DNA of 64,000 nt from Terrimonas pollutisoli (GTDB taxonomy: Bacteria; Bacteroidota; Bacteroidia; Chitinophagales; Chitinophagaceae). Under the pieces are notes generated by a model that saw only the letters and a program-made list of their open reading frames with translations, was not told the DNA's origin and searched no databases. The stretch covers positions 434,001-498,000 of the forward strand of contig NZ_JARKNA010000001.1 in assembly GCF_029360765.1 (NCBI RefSeq), given 5' to 3'. Shown here piece by piece: positions 55,759 to 63,959 of the stretch; position 1 is the first letter of the stretch; the number at the start of each line of letters is the position of its first letter. The translations under genes were made by a program, and so were the position numbers.

Positions 55759-57123
55759 ATGCAGGTACAAACTAACATTGCTTCCGCCAATACATCATTA
55801 AAAGGATATGGGTACCCGATAAGGGTTTCGCTAATCGCAGCGCTGGGTGGTTTTTTATTCGGTTTTGAAACAGCGGTTATCTCGGGTGCTGAAAAAACGA
55901 TTCAACAGCTTTGGTCGTTGAGTTCGGGTTGGTTGGGGTTTACAGTTGCTTCCAGTTTGATCGGTACTGTAATCGGTTCGCTGATTGCCGGTATTCCTGC
56001 ACAGAAGTATGGAAGAAAAAAAGTGTTGACGGCCATCGCCATACTCTATCTTCTTTCTGCTATTGGTTGTGGTCTTACACCCGTGTGGGCCTTGTTTATC
56101 TTTTTTCGTTTCATGGGGGGTATTGCAGTAGGTGCTTCTTCAGTGGTAGGGCCAATGTATATTTCTGAAATAGCCCCGGCAAACATTCGTGGACGGCTAG
56201 CCGGTTCTTTCCAGGTCAATATCGTATTGGGTATTCTCATTGCATTCCTTACTAACTTTTTACTGCGGGATATCGGTGATGATGCCTGGCGGTGGATGCT
56301 GGGTATCATGGTGATACCGGCGGCTTTGTTCGCCTTGCTGGTAAGAACTATTCCTGAAAGCCCAAGATGGCTGGTATTGAATGGCAGGGACGAAGAAGCC
56401 AAAAAGATTTTTGAAAGAACAGGCGAACCCGATGCCGTAGGATTGATAAAAGAAGAACATGAATTATCAAAACAGGGGATCAAAGAAAGTTTATTCAATG
56501 GAAAATTCAACAAACCGATTTTTTATGCCGTGCTGTTGGCTATGTTCAACCAGTTGTCCGGCATCAATGCCATTATTTATTATGCCCCACGCATTTTTGA
56601 AATGGCCGGATTTGACCAGGCCAATGCTTTTCAGCAATCCGTATACATCGGTGCTGCCAATTTGTTTTTCACACTGCTGGCTATGACCGTGATCGATAAG
56701 TTTGGCAGGAAGAAATTGTTATTGATCGGGGCCGCGGGCATGATCGTTTTTCTTGCATTGACGGCTGTAGCCTTCAATAGCCCCGGCGGTGGTGGTAATG
56801 CTGTCATTGTTTACCTGATTGGCTTTATTGCCTTTTTTGCCTTTTCGCAAGGTGCTGTTATCTGGGTTTTTATTTCCGAGATTTTCCCAAATTCCATTCG
56901 CTCCCAGGGCGGATCGTTGGGAAGCTTTACGCATTGGATCATGGCTGCCGCTATCTCATGGATATTTCCCATCATCGTGGAAGGAAGTCCCAAGGGCGGT
57001 TTTTATTCGTTTATCTTTTATAGCCTGATGATGCTGCTGTCTTTTATTTTTATCTGGCGGGTGATGCCTGAAACAAAAGGGAAATCGCTTGAACAGATAC
57101 AAAAAGAACTGGGGATCAAGTAA
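55759..57123 (+). CDS. MFS sugar porter (xylose/arabinose/glucose:H+ symporter type)
   Basis: 454 residues with 12 membrane helices. Sugar-porter signatures are all visible: GFETAVISGA in helix 1, KYGRKKVL after helix 2, PESPRWL after helix 6, QLSGINAIIYYAP in helix 7, DKFGRKKLL after helix 8 and PETKGKSLEQI at the end. Substrate is a hexose or pentose. The next two genes are a HAD phosphatase and a NUDIX sugar regulator, suggesting a small sugar-specific unit apart from the main arabinose operon. Confidence 0.93.
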   Translation: MQVQTNIASANTSLKGYGYPIRVSLIAALGGFLFGFETAVISGAEKTIQQLWSLSSGWLGFTVASSLIGTVIGSLIAGIPAQKYGRKKVLTAIAILYLLSAIGCGLTPVWALFIFFRFMGGIAVGASSVVGPMYISEIAPANIRGRLAGSFQVNIVLGILIAFLTNFLLRDIGDDAWRWMLGIMVIPAALFALLVRTIPESPRWLVLNGRDEEAKKIFERTGEPDAVGLIKEEHELSKQGIKESLFNGKFNKPIFYAVLLAMFNQLSGINAIIYYAPRIFEMAGFDQANAFQQSVYIGAANLFFTLLAMTVIDKFGRKKLLLIGAAGMIVFLALTAVAFNSPGGGGNAVIVYLIGFIAFFAFSQGAVIWVFISEIFPNSIRSQGGSLGSFTHWIMAAAISWIFPIIVEGSPKGGFYSFIFYSLMMLLSFIFIWRVMPETKGKSLEQIQKELGIK

Positions 57124-57194
57124 GATCTTTCGCAAACAAACGGGTGTGAGGTTTGGTTGGTAAACCTGCTGTCGGCACTTAATTTTGCCGGAAT

Positions 57195-57839
57195 ATGTTC
57201 AAAGCAATTTTATTCGACCTGAATGGAACGATGATTAATGATATGGAATATCATATCAACGCATGGTACAACCTATTGAATGACCTGGGCGCCCGGCTCA
57301 GTATCGAAGAAACAAAGCTGCAGTGTTATGGCAAAAACCAGGAGTTGCTCGAAAGAATTTTTCCTGGCCGGTTTTCTGACCAGGAAATGGAGAAGATGAG
57401 CATGGAAAAGGAAAAAAAATACCAGCAAACCTTCCGGCCTCATTTAAAACTCATAGCGGGTCTGGATGAATTTTTGCAGGAGAATAAAGAAACCGGTATA
57501 AAAATGGGAATCGGTACAGCGGCTATACGGTTTAATGTAGATTTTGTGCTGGACGGATTACAACTGCATCATTATTTTGACTCAATTATTACTGCTGATG
57601 ATGTCATCAACAGCAAACCTGACCCGGAAACTTTTTTAAAAGGCGCCGGGCAGTTAGGGGTCCTGCCCGAAGAATGTCTTGTATTTGAAGATTCACCCAA
57701 AGGAGCCGAAGCAGCACTGCATGCAGGCATGAAATGCGTGGCTATTACCACCATGCATGAGCCCGGGGATTTTAATGGCGCTAACATTATTAAGTTCATA
57801 AGTTCGTATGAAAAAGGATTGATCGATATGCTGAATTGA
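57195..57839 (+). CDS. HAD superfamily hydrolase, beta-phosphoglucomutase-like, with Asn in motif I
   Basis: 214 residues. Motif I reads FDLNGTM: Asp8 is the nucleophile but the usual second Asp is Asn10. A helical cap domain (about 15-85) follows, then the motif II Thr in GIGTAA, the Lys in NSKPDPETF and the acidic EDSPKG loop. The overall pattern is that of beta-phosphoglucomutase and sugar-phosphate phosphatases. Loss of the acid/base Asp could lower or change activity. It lies between a sugar porter and a NUDIX regulator. Confidence 0.88.
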   Translation: MFKAILFDLNGTMINDMEYHINAWYNLLNDLGARLSIEETKLQCYGKNQELLERIFPGRFSDQEMEKMSMEKEKKYQQTFRPHLKLIAGLDEFLQENKETGIKMGIGTAAIRFNVDFVLDGLQLHHYFDSIITADDVINSKPDPETFLKGAGQLGVLPEECLVFEDSPKGAEAALHAGMKCVAITTMHEPGDFNGANIIKFISSYEKGLIDMLN

Positions 57840-57876
57840 GAAAGATAGAGAAGATCTAACTTCAATTTTGCACGCC

Positions 57877-58584
57877 ATGCCTTTAAGAAAATATAACGAA
57901 ACACCTTCGCTTGTCTCTGTTGACTGTGTCATCTTCGGATTTGATGGACAGGATATAAAATTATTACTCATTCACCGCGGGTTTGAACCGGAGAAAGGCA
58001 AATGGAGCCTGATGGGTGGATTTGTTCAAAAGAATGAGGGCCTTAATGCTGCGGCTTCACGGGTATTGAAACAACTGACAGGATTGGAAGGTGTGTATAT
58101 GGAACAACTGCATGCTTTCGGTGATCCGAAACGGGACCCGGTGGAAAGGACAATATCGATCGTCTACTTTGCTTTAATTGACATTCATCAGTACGAAAAA
58201 CAATTAAGCGACAATTATAAGCCCGAATGGTTTTATTTAAAAGAACTGCCCCATCTCATATTCGATCATGCTGAAATGGTGGATGTAGCACACCAGCGGT
58301 TAAAGTACAAAGCTGCTTTGCATCCTATTTTATTTGAATTGCTGTCAAAGAAATTTACAATCCCCAATTTACTGACGCTTTACAAGGCGGTGTATGAAAA
58401 AGAGTTTGATAAAAGAAATTTTGTACGGAAGCTGGCCTCCACCGGCATATTGATCCGGCAAAAAGACAAAGAAAAACATACTTCCAAAAAAGGAGCTTTT
58501 TATTATAAGCTGGACAAAAGAAAGTATTCGAACAGCCTGCAGGCATTTATGAGCCTTTTACCAACAAAAGATATTTTCAAATAA
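57877..58584 (+). CDS. NUDIX-domain transcriptional regulator, AraR/NrtR type (second copy)
   Basis: 235 residues from the ATG at 57877; a TTG at 57868 would add three. It is colinear with the regulator at 43410-44111: FGFDGQDIKLLLIHRGFEPE, KGKWSLMGGF and IDIHQYEKQLS are almost the same in both. The NUDIX box again lacks the catalytic Glu residues, and the winged-helix half has FDKRNFVRKLASTGILIR. It follows the HAD gene by 37 bases and probably controls the porter/HAD unit in response to a sugar. Confidence 0.87.
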   Translation: MPLRKYNETPSLVSVDCVIFGFDGQDIKLLLIHRGFEPEKGKWSLMGGFVQKNEGLNAAASRVLKQLTGLEGVYMEQLHAFGDPKRDPVERTISIVYFALIDIHQYEKQLSDNYKPEWFYLKELPHLIFDHAEMVDVAHQRLKYKAALHPILFELLSKKFTIPNLLTLYKAVYEKEFDKRNFVRKLASTGILIRQKDKEKHTSKKGAFYYKLDKRKYSNSLQAFMSLLPTKDIFK

Positions 58585-58605
58585 AAATCCGGAGCAATAG
58601 AATAG

Positions 58606-58690
58606 TTGAACCACAAAGGCACGGAGGCACGAAGGATCACGAAGCAATTAATCTTTGTGTATCACTGGTCTTTGTGGCTTGATGGTTCAA
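58606..58690. repeat. Short dispersed repeat with inverted ends
   Basis: TTGAACCACAAAG at the left and CTTTGTGGCTTGATGGTTCAA at the right pair through TTGAACC/GGTTCAA and CACAAAG/CTTTGTG. Inside are imperfect GGCACG-AGG units. Its look is that of a widespread non-coding Bacteroidota repeat (from memory). It lies between convergent genes. Confidence 0.5.
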
Positions 58691-58702
58691 AAAAGCTTAC
58701 CG

Positions 58703-59158
58703 TCATTTGACGGTGTATTGATCATAGCGGTTGAAAAATGCTTCCAGTTCATTTTGATCCGGCTTTATTTCGCCATTTGCAATTTTTGATAATTCAATAA
58801 AAAAGTTTTCCCGGTTTTTGAAGCCAATGGAAAGTATCTGCATCCTGCTATTGGGAAGGTTGCTGCTGAAACCATGTGGCTGAAACGGAGAAGCGATGAA
58901 CGTATCACCGGGACGAAGCACTTCAGAATCCTGCGGCAGGTGAAAAGTAAATTCTCCTTCCAGCACAGTGAATATTTCGGTGATGGTTTTATGAATATGC
59001 AGACCGGCTTTAAGACCGGCATCTTTATAGTAGCCCTCAAAATAACAGATGTCCTCCTGCACGGGATGTGATGTAAAATGAAAAAGGTACTCGCTTTTCC
59101 CGGTGACGGTTTTTGTTTTTTCTGAGCGGCGAATGATCGGCAGTATTTGTGTTATCAT
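58703..59158 (-). CDS. Cupin domain protein
   Basis: 151 residues, one cupin barrel. Motif 1 is GLHIHKTITEIFTVLEGEFTF with the His/Glu metal ligands. Motif 2 is GDTFIASPFQPHGF with the last His. No further domain. Function unknown; small cupins of this kind may be enzymes or sensors. It is convergent with the NUDIX regulator gene. Confidence 0.85.
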   Translation of the reverse strand: MITQILPIIRRSEKTKTVTGKSEYLFHFTSHPVQEDICYFEGYYKDAGLKAGLHIHKTITEIFTVLEGEFTFHLPQDSEVLRPGDTFIASPFQPHGFSSNLPNSRMQILSIGFKNRENFFIELSKIANGEIKPDQNELEAFFNRYDQYTVK

Positions 59159-59206
59159 TAAGTTTTATTAAAAGGTAAAGATAACAGACGATTGCGGTTG
59201 TTTTGG

Positions 59207-59337
59207 TAGTGTCTCAGGTTGAGTCTTTGTTTTTTCACGCAATGTCGAAAATGGAGCAAAGTCGAAAAAAAATTACTCGACGCTTTGCGGCTTATAATCT
59301 TTGCAACTTTGCGTGAAATTTTCAAACTAAGACACTA
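59207..59337. mobile_element. MITE-like element with imperfect 16-bp terminal inverted repeats
   Basis: TAGTGTCTCAGGTTGA at 59207-59222 and the reverse complement of 59322-59337 match at 14 of 16 positions. A second nested pair, TTCACGCAA / TTGCGTGAA, lies inside. 131 bases, no coding capacity. Confidence 0.65.
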
Positions 59338-59387
59338 TCTGGCAAGGAAGGAGGCAACACAATTTATATGCGTAACTTAAGTGAAGT

Positions 59388-60455
59388 ATGTTTCGGATAG
59401 TTATCAATAATTCAAGTTTGCTCCGAAATCGTCCTGCCATTTACATCCTTTTATTGATTTTGGCGTTACATTTTATAAACTTCAGGATGGAAAAAGAAAA
59501 AGTGGTTATAGGATTTACAGGAGATGTGATGATCGGCAGAACGGTGGACCCTGTCATTTCCCGTGAGGGTTATTTGTATGTATGGGGTGATGTATTGCCT
59601 GTAATGCGCAGCACCGATGTGAACATCATCAACCTGGAAACCACCTTAACTACAAGCAACAAGAAAGTACCAAAGGTCTTTAATTTTAAAGCCGCTCCTG
59701 ATAAAGTAAAATCACTCACTGAGGCACACATCACTATTGCTAACCTCGCCAATAATCATATTCTCGATTACTCGGAAGAAGGGATGATAGAAACCATACA
59801 GACGCTGAAAAAAGCAGGCATCCTGTATGCAGGCGCCGGCATGAATAGCGACGAAGCCGCGAAGCCCGTAATACTGGAGAAAAAGAAATTCAGGATAGGA
59901 GTGCTGGGTTTTACGGATAATGAATCGGGATGGGAAGCAGGCACTGGCAAGAGCGGTACCAATTATATAAACGTATCAAACGAAACGCACAGGCAAAGAG
60001 CACTTGAAGCCATAGAGAAACTGGGAAAGCGGGTGGATATAGTGATTGTAAGCCTTCACTGGGGACCGAATATGAGGGAAGCGCCATCCAAACCATTTGT
60101 TGCCTTTGCACATGAAATGATTGAACATGGGGCCGATATTATTCACGGGCACAGCGCCCATATTTTCCAGGCAATAGAAGTTTATAAAAACAAACTGATA
60201 TTGTATGATACAGGAGATTTTGTTGATGATTACGTTGTGCACCCGGTATTGAAAAACGACCACTCATTTTTTTACAAAGTAGAAATAAGCAGCGGGGGTA
60301 TTGAAAACCTGGAGCTGATTCCCGTGCTGATAAGCAATTACCAGGTAAACCTGGCAGAAAAAGAAAATTATGAGTGGAGCATGAAGCGGGTGCAGCAACT
60401 TTCCTCGCCGTTTGGAACCGTTATTAGCAATAACGGTGAAGTAAAAATAGAATAG
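59388..60455 (+). CDS. CapA family protein (poly-gamma-glutamate capsule-type metallophosphatase fold)
   Basis: 355 residues. An N-terminal membrane segment (about 17-32) is followed by the CapA domain: GDVMIGR near 46, NLETTLT, NLANNHILDY, SLHWGPN and GHSAHIFQ, the last with a conserved His cluster. CapA proteins take part in polyglutamate capsule export or are putative phosphatases. No other capsule genes lie nearby, so the role is open. It is flanked by the MITE-like element on the left. Confidence 0.88.
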   Translation: MFRIVINNSSLLRNRPAIYILLLILALHFINFRMEKEKVVIGFTGDVMIGRTVDPVISREGYLYVWGDVLPVMRSTDVNIINLETTLTTSNKKVPKVFNFKAAPDKVKSLTEAHITIANLANNHILDYSEEGMIETIQTLKKAGILYAGAGMNSDEAAKPVILEKKKFRIGVLGFTDNESGWEAGTGKSGTNYINVSNETHRQRALEAIEKLGKRVDIVIVSLHWGPNMREAPSKPFVAFAHEMIEHGADIIHGHSAHIFQAIEVYKNKLILYDTGDFVDDYVVHPVLKNDHSFFYKVEISSGGIENLELIPVLISNYQVNLAEKENYEWSMKRVQQLSSPFGTVISNNGEVKIE

Positions 60456-60768
60456 AGGCAACGTGAATGAGAATAATTCATCGTTAGGGTGCTGAAAAAA
60501 TCCGAAGCCCGATTGAATTGTTTTAACGACAGTCTAAAATGTATAACATTAAGACGTTAGTTTTCAGTGGCCGTGTCAGATCAAGTTTCTTGTTTTCTTG
60601 CCTGTTATAACATAAATTTATGCATTGGCTGCAAGCTATGAGCGTCTAACGTCCTGAAATAGGTTGAAACGAAATCGTGTAATCTAAATCAGGCAACTCA
60701 TAAAAATGGACAACGTATTAATTACACCATCTAATTTGTTTTACACTTTACCTGATTTTAATTGGTAT
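60456..60768. other. Intergenic region between convergent genes
   Basis: 313 bases. It contains a distant 8-bp inverted pair (GACGTTAG near 60552, CTAACGTC near 60647) but no gene, strong terminator or recognised repeat. Confidence 0.4.
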
Positions 60769-61626
60769 CTACTCAATAATAAATTTGTAACCCCTGCCAT
60801 GTACGTTAATAAATTTAAAGGAGTTATCGTCGCTTAATTTCTTACGTAATTTAGACACCAATACATCAACATTTCTACTGATTACAACGATACCTTCATC
60901 TTCCCAAATTTCTTTCATCAGCTTTTCCCTTTCCACGATTTGATTTATATTTTCTGCAAATATTTTTAGTGCTTTTGTTTCTTTTTCCGAAAGCGTAATA
61001 CTTTCCTTCTCATTTTTAAGAACATTATTGCCTGTATAAAATCTAAAGTTTCCTAATTGTATGTAATCACTATTATCGACGATTGATTCTTTCTCTTCTT
61101 TTTTCCGAAACTTATCTTTCATATAAAAAACCAGCAAACTCAAAGGAATAATCAACAGCAACAACCAAAAGAAATTAAACTTGTTTTTCTTCAAAAGTTC
61201 AATTTCAATAACATAACAACCAACCTCCAGCTTACGGCCTCTGCATGGTGTTAAATCGCCTGCCTGGCCATTTATTTCGAATGCAAACACAGTTTCATTT
61301 TGTTTACAATTCCTCAAATTCACTATATAACCGGTTGCCGGTGCATTTTTTTGAAATGTTCGTTGAACTAAATTGATGAGTGAATCTGAAATAAAGCCAA
61401 AGTCATTTTGAAAGGAGATCTGATATGTATTTTCATTTAATTTCTTAACCGGCATCACCCGGGATGAAGAATCTTTAGCTGTAAGCAAAAGCTGGTGTCC
61501 TAAATCACGTAATACAACTTCTACATGCTTCTCCGGGATTTCATTCTTTTTATTGATAAATGCAACAGCAGAAATCAAAATAGCAATTATCATGATTGAA
61601 GATCCGAACAGAATAAATGGCTTCAT
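60769..61626 (-). CDS. Membrane-anchored winged-helix (OmpR/PhoB-type) regulator
   Basis: 285 residues. A first membrane helix (about 5-24), a periplasmic domain (about 25-150, with Cys in RNCKQNE, TPCRGRK and VGCYV), a second helix (about 152-170), then a cytoplasmic Trans_reg_C winged helix (about 190-285, with SRNVDVLVSKLRKKL and HGRGYKF). The layout resembles one-component ToxR/CadC proteins but with two membrane helices and the DNA-binding domain at the C-terminus. It is divergent from a secreted BNR protein, a natural target. Confidence 0.85.
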   Translation of the reverse strand: MKPFILFGSSIMIIAILISAVAFINKKNEIPEKHVEVVLRDLGHQLLLTAKDSSSRVMPVKKLNENTYQISFQNDFGFISDSLINLVQRTFQKNAPATGYIVNLRNCKQNETVFAFEINGQAGDLTPCRGRKLEVGCYVIEIELLKKNKFNFFWLLLLIIPLSLLVFYMKDKFRKKEEKESIVDNSDYIQLGNFRFYTGNNVLKNEKESITLSEKETKALKIFAENINQIVEREKLMKEIWEDEGIVVISRNVDVLVSKLRKKLSDDNSFKFINVHGRGYKFIIE

Positions 61627-61772
61627 GTGTGCAAAATAATCTATTAAACCTCAGTTTTCGGTGGTTTTACAAATGTTTTACGTCTCATTTACACTTCTTT
61701 ACTATTAAAAAGCTCCAGGATAGTTGACGCCCAATATATTTACTTTATTGTTTCACCAAATAAAGTATAGTC

Positions 61773-62792
61773 ATGAAAATCTTTAGCCTTGCGTTTTTGC
61801 TCCTTTTTTTATACCCCTTTGTATTTCCGATCACGGATAGTCAGCAAAAACTAAATAAAAATAAGTCGGGGGTTGCAAATATCGTTTTTAAATCTACTGA
61901 TGGCGGACAAACCTGGCAGGACATCAGCAAAGGGCTGCCAGAAAATTTGCAGAAAGATAGTATCCGGGGAAATAGCTTCTTTGCAAATGATAAAGGGCTG
62001 TTTTTAAGGGTTGGAAACGGACTCTATCACAGTACACCAAATGCCACAGCTCCTTTTTGGACCAAAGAGATTTTCCCTGACCAACATCGCAGCATTGCGT
62101 CCGGGATAGTTACCAACAATTACTGGGGTATAAATTTGAAAAAATCAGACGGAACGAGTGTATGGTCGCCGATATTCGAAAATTTTCACGAGCCACGGAT
62201 ACGCACCGTTTTTGAGACTGCAGGAGGTGCAATTTTCATCGGCACCGACAGAGGCTTTTTTAAAACTACTAACAGTGGAAATACCTGGAAACATGTCCAT
62301 GCCGGAGGCCTGGTAGGGCATTTGGCAGAGTCGGATGGCGTACTGCTGGCGACCAGTATGAGAAGGATAATAAGATCCACCGATGATGGCGAAAACTGGG
62401 CGGTGGTGACAACTGAGGGCAGTGTGGCTTTCGATATAAAACCGATCAATGGTGGGTTCGCTGCTATCACTGCTGGTTCAGAGAAGGGTACCAGGAGTTT
62501 AATGACATCCTACGACGCAGGTAAAACCTGGCAGCCCATTGATGCCAGCGACAAAGTTTTTATTGATTCAATATGGCGGACCTGGAATGATCGCCCTCGT
62601 GTGCAAGCCTTCCAGACTTCAATTATCCAGGTTGGTGAAAACTTCTTTTGTACTCATCCTGACGGCATTTTCAGATCATCAGACAAGGGAAAAACATGGA
62701 AATTATTACTTCCTTCTGTAGAAGATAAGGGCTTCAATTTATTTGTTTCAGGCAACGTGATCTATGCCATACCCAGCAAGGGTGGATGTTGA
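61773..62792 (+). CDS. Secreted BNR/Asp-box repeat propeller protein
   Basis: 339 residues with an N-terminal signal (hydrophobic to about residue 20). Several Asp-box-like blades are visible: STDGGQTW, TTNSGNTW, STDDGENW, SYDAGKTW and SSDKGKTW. There is no FRIP motif and no carboxylate-binding Arg triad, so it is not a sialidase of the GH33 kind. Such propellers (VPS10/Ycf48-like) often bind proteins or glycans. Divergent from the membrane-anchored regulator across a 146-base spacer. Confidence 0.8.
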   Translation: MKIFSLAFLLLFLYPFVFPITDSQQKLNKNKSGVANIVFKSTDGGQTWQDISKGLPENLQKDSIRGNSFFANDKGLFLRVGNGLYHSTPNATAPFWTKEIFPDQHRSIASGIVTNNYWGINLKKSDGTSVWSPIFENFHEPRIRTVFETAGGAIFIGTDRGFFKTTNSGNTWKHVHAGGLVGHLAESDGVLLATSMRRIIRSTDDGENWAVVTTEGSVAFDIKPINGGFAAITAGSEKGTRSLMTSYDAGKTWQPIDASDKVFIDSIWRTWNDRPRVQAFQTSIIQVGENFFCTHPDGIFRSSDKGKTWKLLLPSVEDKGFNLFVSGNVIYAIPSKGGC

Positions 62793-63194
62793 AAAACTCA
62801 GGTTAACTTTCATCCGTTGTTTAAAATTATCTAAAGTGGCAGATATGGCTAGAAGGACCAAAGTTTGTTGGTTTATTAACCCCGATGTAGAACAAACAGG
62901 GAAAAATTAAATAAAAGCAAAAGACCAAAATGATACTGACCTGATCAGTATGATTATTAATAGAACAATAGATCAAACTGTTGCAATGATAGCAAAATGA
63001 AATAAATGATTTTTTTATAGAATATTCATATTCATTAAAGTCGATAACATATAAAGTTAAAGCTACTTCAAAAAAAAGTAGTTCATATTAGCCATGCGCC
63101 CAACAAGGAGTCCTATGTATATAAGCGTAGGAGAAGTAGTCTATGGTTTAATTTTATTTCTATTGAAAGCAATCCCGAATGCTTTCGCCACCGC
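62793..63194. other. Intergenic region without an accepted gene
   Basis: About 400 AT-rich bases. A short frame near 62923-63000 (ending VAMIAK) looks faintly coding but has no start context or length. Small inverted repeats ATACTGA/TCAGTAT (near 62932) and CTACTT/AAGTAG (near 63063) are present. Confidence 0.4.
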
Positions 63195-63321
63195 ATTGTC
63201 CGGCTAACCAGGGCTAAAGCCCTTTGGATAAGGTTTTGAGTTTAACTTCAGCCTTAGGCTGGAGTTAATGAAACTCTCAGTAAGGGCTTAGCCCTGGCGA
63301 CTAATTTATTAGCCGGACAAT
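63195..63321. mobile_element. MITE-like element with perfect 13-bp terminal inverted repeats
   Basis: ATTGTCCGGCTAA at 63195-63207 is the exact reverse complement of 63309-63321. Nested inside are CAGGGCTAAAGCCCTT / AAGGGCTTAGCCCTG and a central hairpin CTTCAGCC-tta-GGCTGGAG. The whole 127 bases can fold into one long cruciform. No coding capacity. Confidence 0.75.
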
Positions 63322-63327
63322 AATGAT

Positions 63328-63813
63328 TTAATTGATTGCGTGTTTATAAAAGATTGTATCCACTTTCATCAGTGGAAATTGTTTTGGCAATTCCTGCATG
63401 GGAATCCGGGTAAAACCATTTTTTTCATAGAAGCGGTGTGATGCCTGCAGTTGTTCAACTGTTCCGAGAAACAGGTTTTTCATTTCGTACTGCGTTGCCC
63501 ATTCCATCAAAGCCTGCAGAAGCTGGTAAGCTACTTTATAAACTTTTCCCCTGTACTCTGCCTGCACAAACATTTTTCTTATTACGCCTGTATTGTCGCC
63601 GATATCTATCAGGCCTATCGTACCGATGGGCTGATCATCGTGCAAGGCGACCCAGAAATTTCCTTTCCCGGTTTGATATATTTCCGGGATTTGCTGAAGA
63701 TCAGGCTGTGCTTCCAGGGTTACGGGTATATTGAATTCTTTTTGCTGAATGGTCAGTATGAGTTCGATAATGCGGGATAAATATTTATCCCTGTATGTAG
63801 TTATTTCAATCAT
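63328..63813 (-). CDS. GNAT family N-acetyltransferase
   Basis: 161 residues, a single GNAT domain. The acetyl-CoA-binding region is MFVQAEYRGKVYKVAYQLLQ (about 87-106), preceded by the beta strands IGTIGLIDIG. The end has SHRFYEKNGFTRI, typical of the family's last helix and strand. Substrate unknown. The gene ends 6 bases from the MITE-like element. Confidence 0.88.
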   Translation of the reverse strand: MIEITTYRDKYLSRIIELILTIQQKEFNIPVTLEAQPDLQQIPEIYQTGKGNFWVALHDDQPIGTIGLIDIGDNTGVIRKMFVQAEYRGKVYKVAYQLLQALMEWATQYEMKNLFLGTVEQLQASHRFYEKNGFTRIPMQELPKQFPLMKVDTIFYKHAIN

Positions 63814-63941
63814 GTTTTAAAATAGCAAAACGGTAACGCAAAATACCCTAAGTATACTGGCAGAAGATGTATCAGATTGAAGAATACGGGATGTATCACA
63901 TTCTTAAAGCCGGAGTTGCTACTTTGAAATCGAACATACAG

Positions 63942-63959
63942 CCTATGTTCCGCTGAACA
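63942..63959. promoter_or_regulatory. Small inverted repeat near the window end
   Basis: TATGTTC-cgct-GAACATA, a perfect 7-bp inverted repeat with a 4-base spacer. It may be an operator of the GNAT gene or of a gene beyond the window. The remaining bases 63814-64000 hold no visible gene. Confidence 0.3.

Noticed and set aside
57160..57194. Promoter directly before the HAD gene (TAATTTTG near 57180)
   Set aside because: The -7 match is good, but the -33 element is off in spacing or sequence and transcription would start almost at the ATG.
60416..60437. 9-bp hairpin at the 3' end of the CapA-like gene as a terminator
   Set aside because: The stem is perfect but it lies within the coding sequence and is not followed by a T-run.
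61773..62792. Third sialidase
   Set aside because: It has Asp-boxes but lacks the FRIP motif and the Arg triad, so it is called a BNR propeller only.
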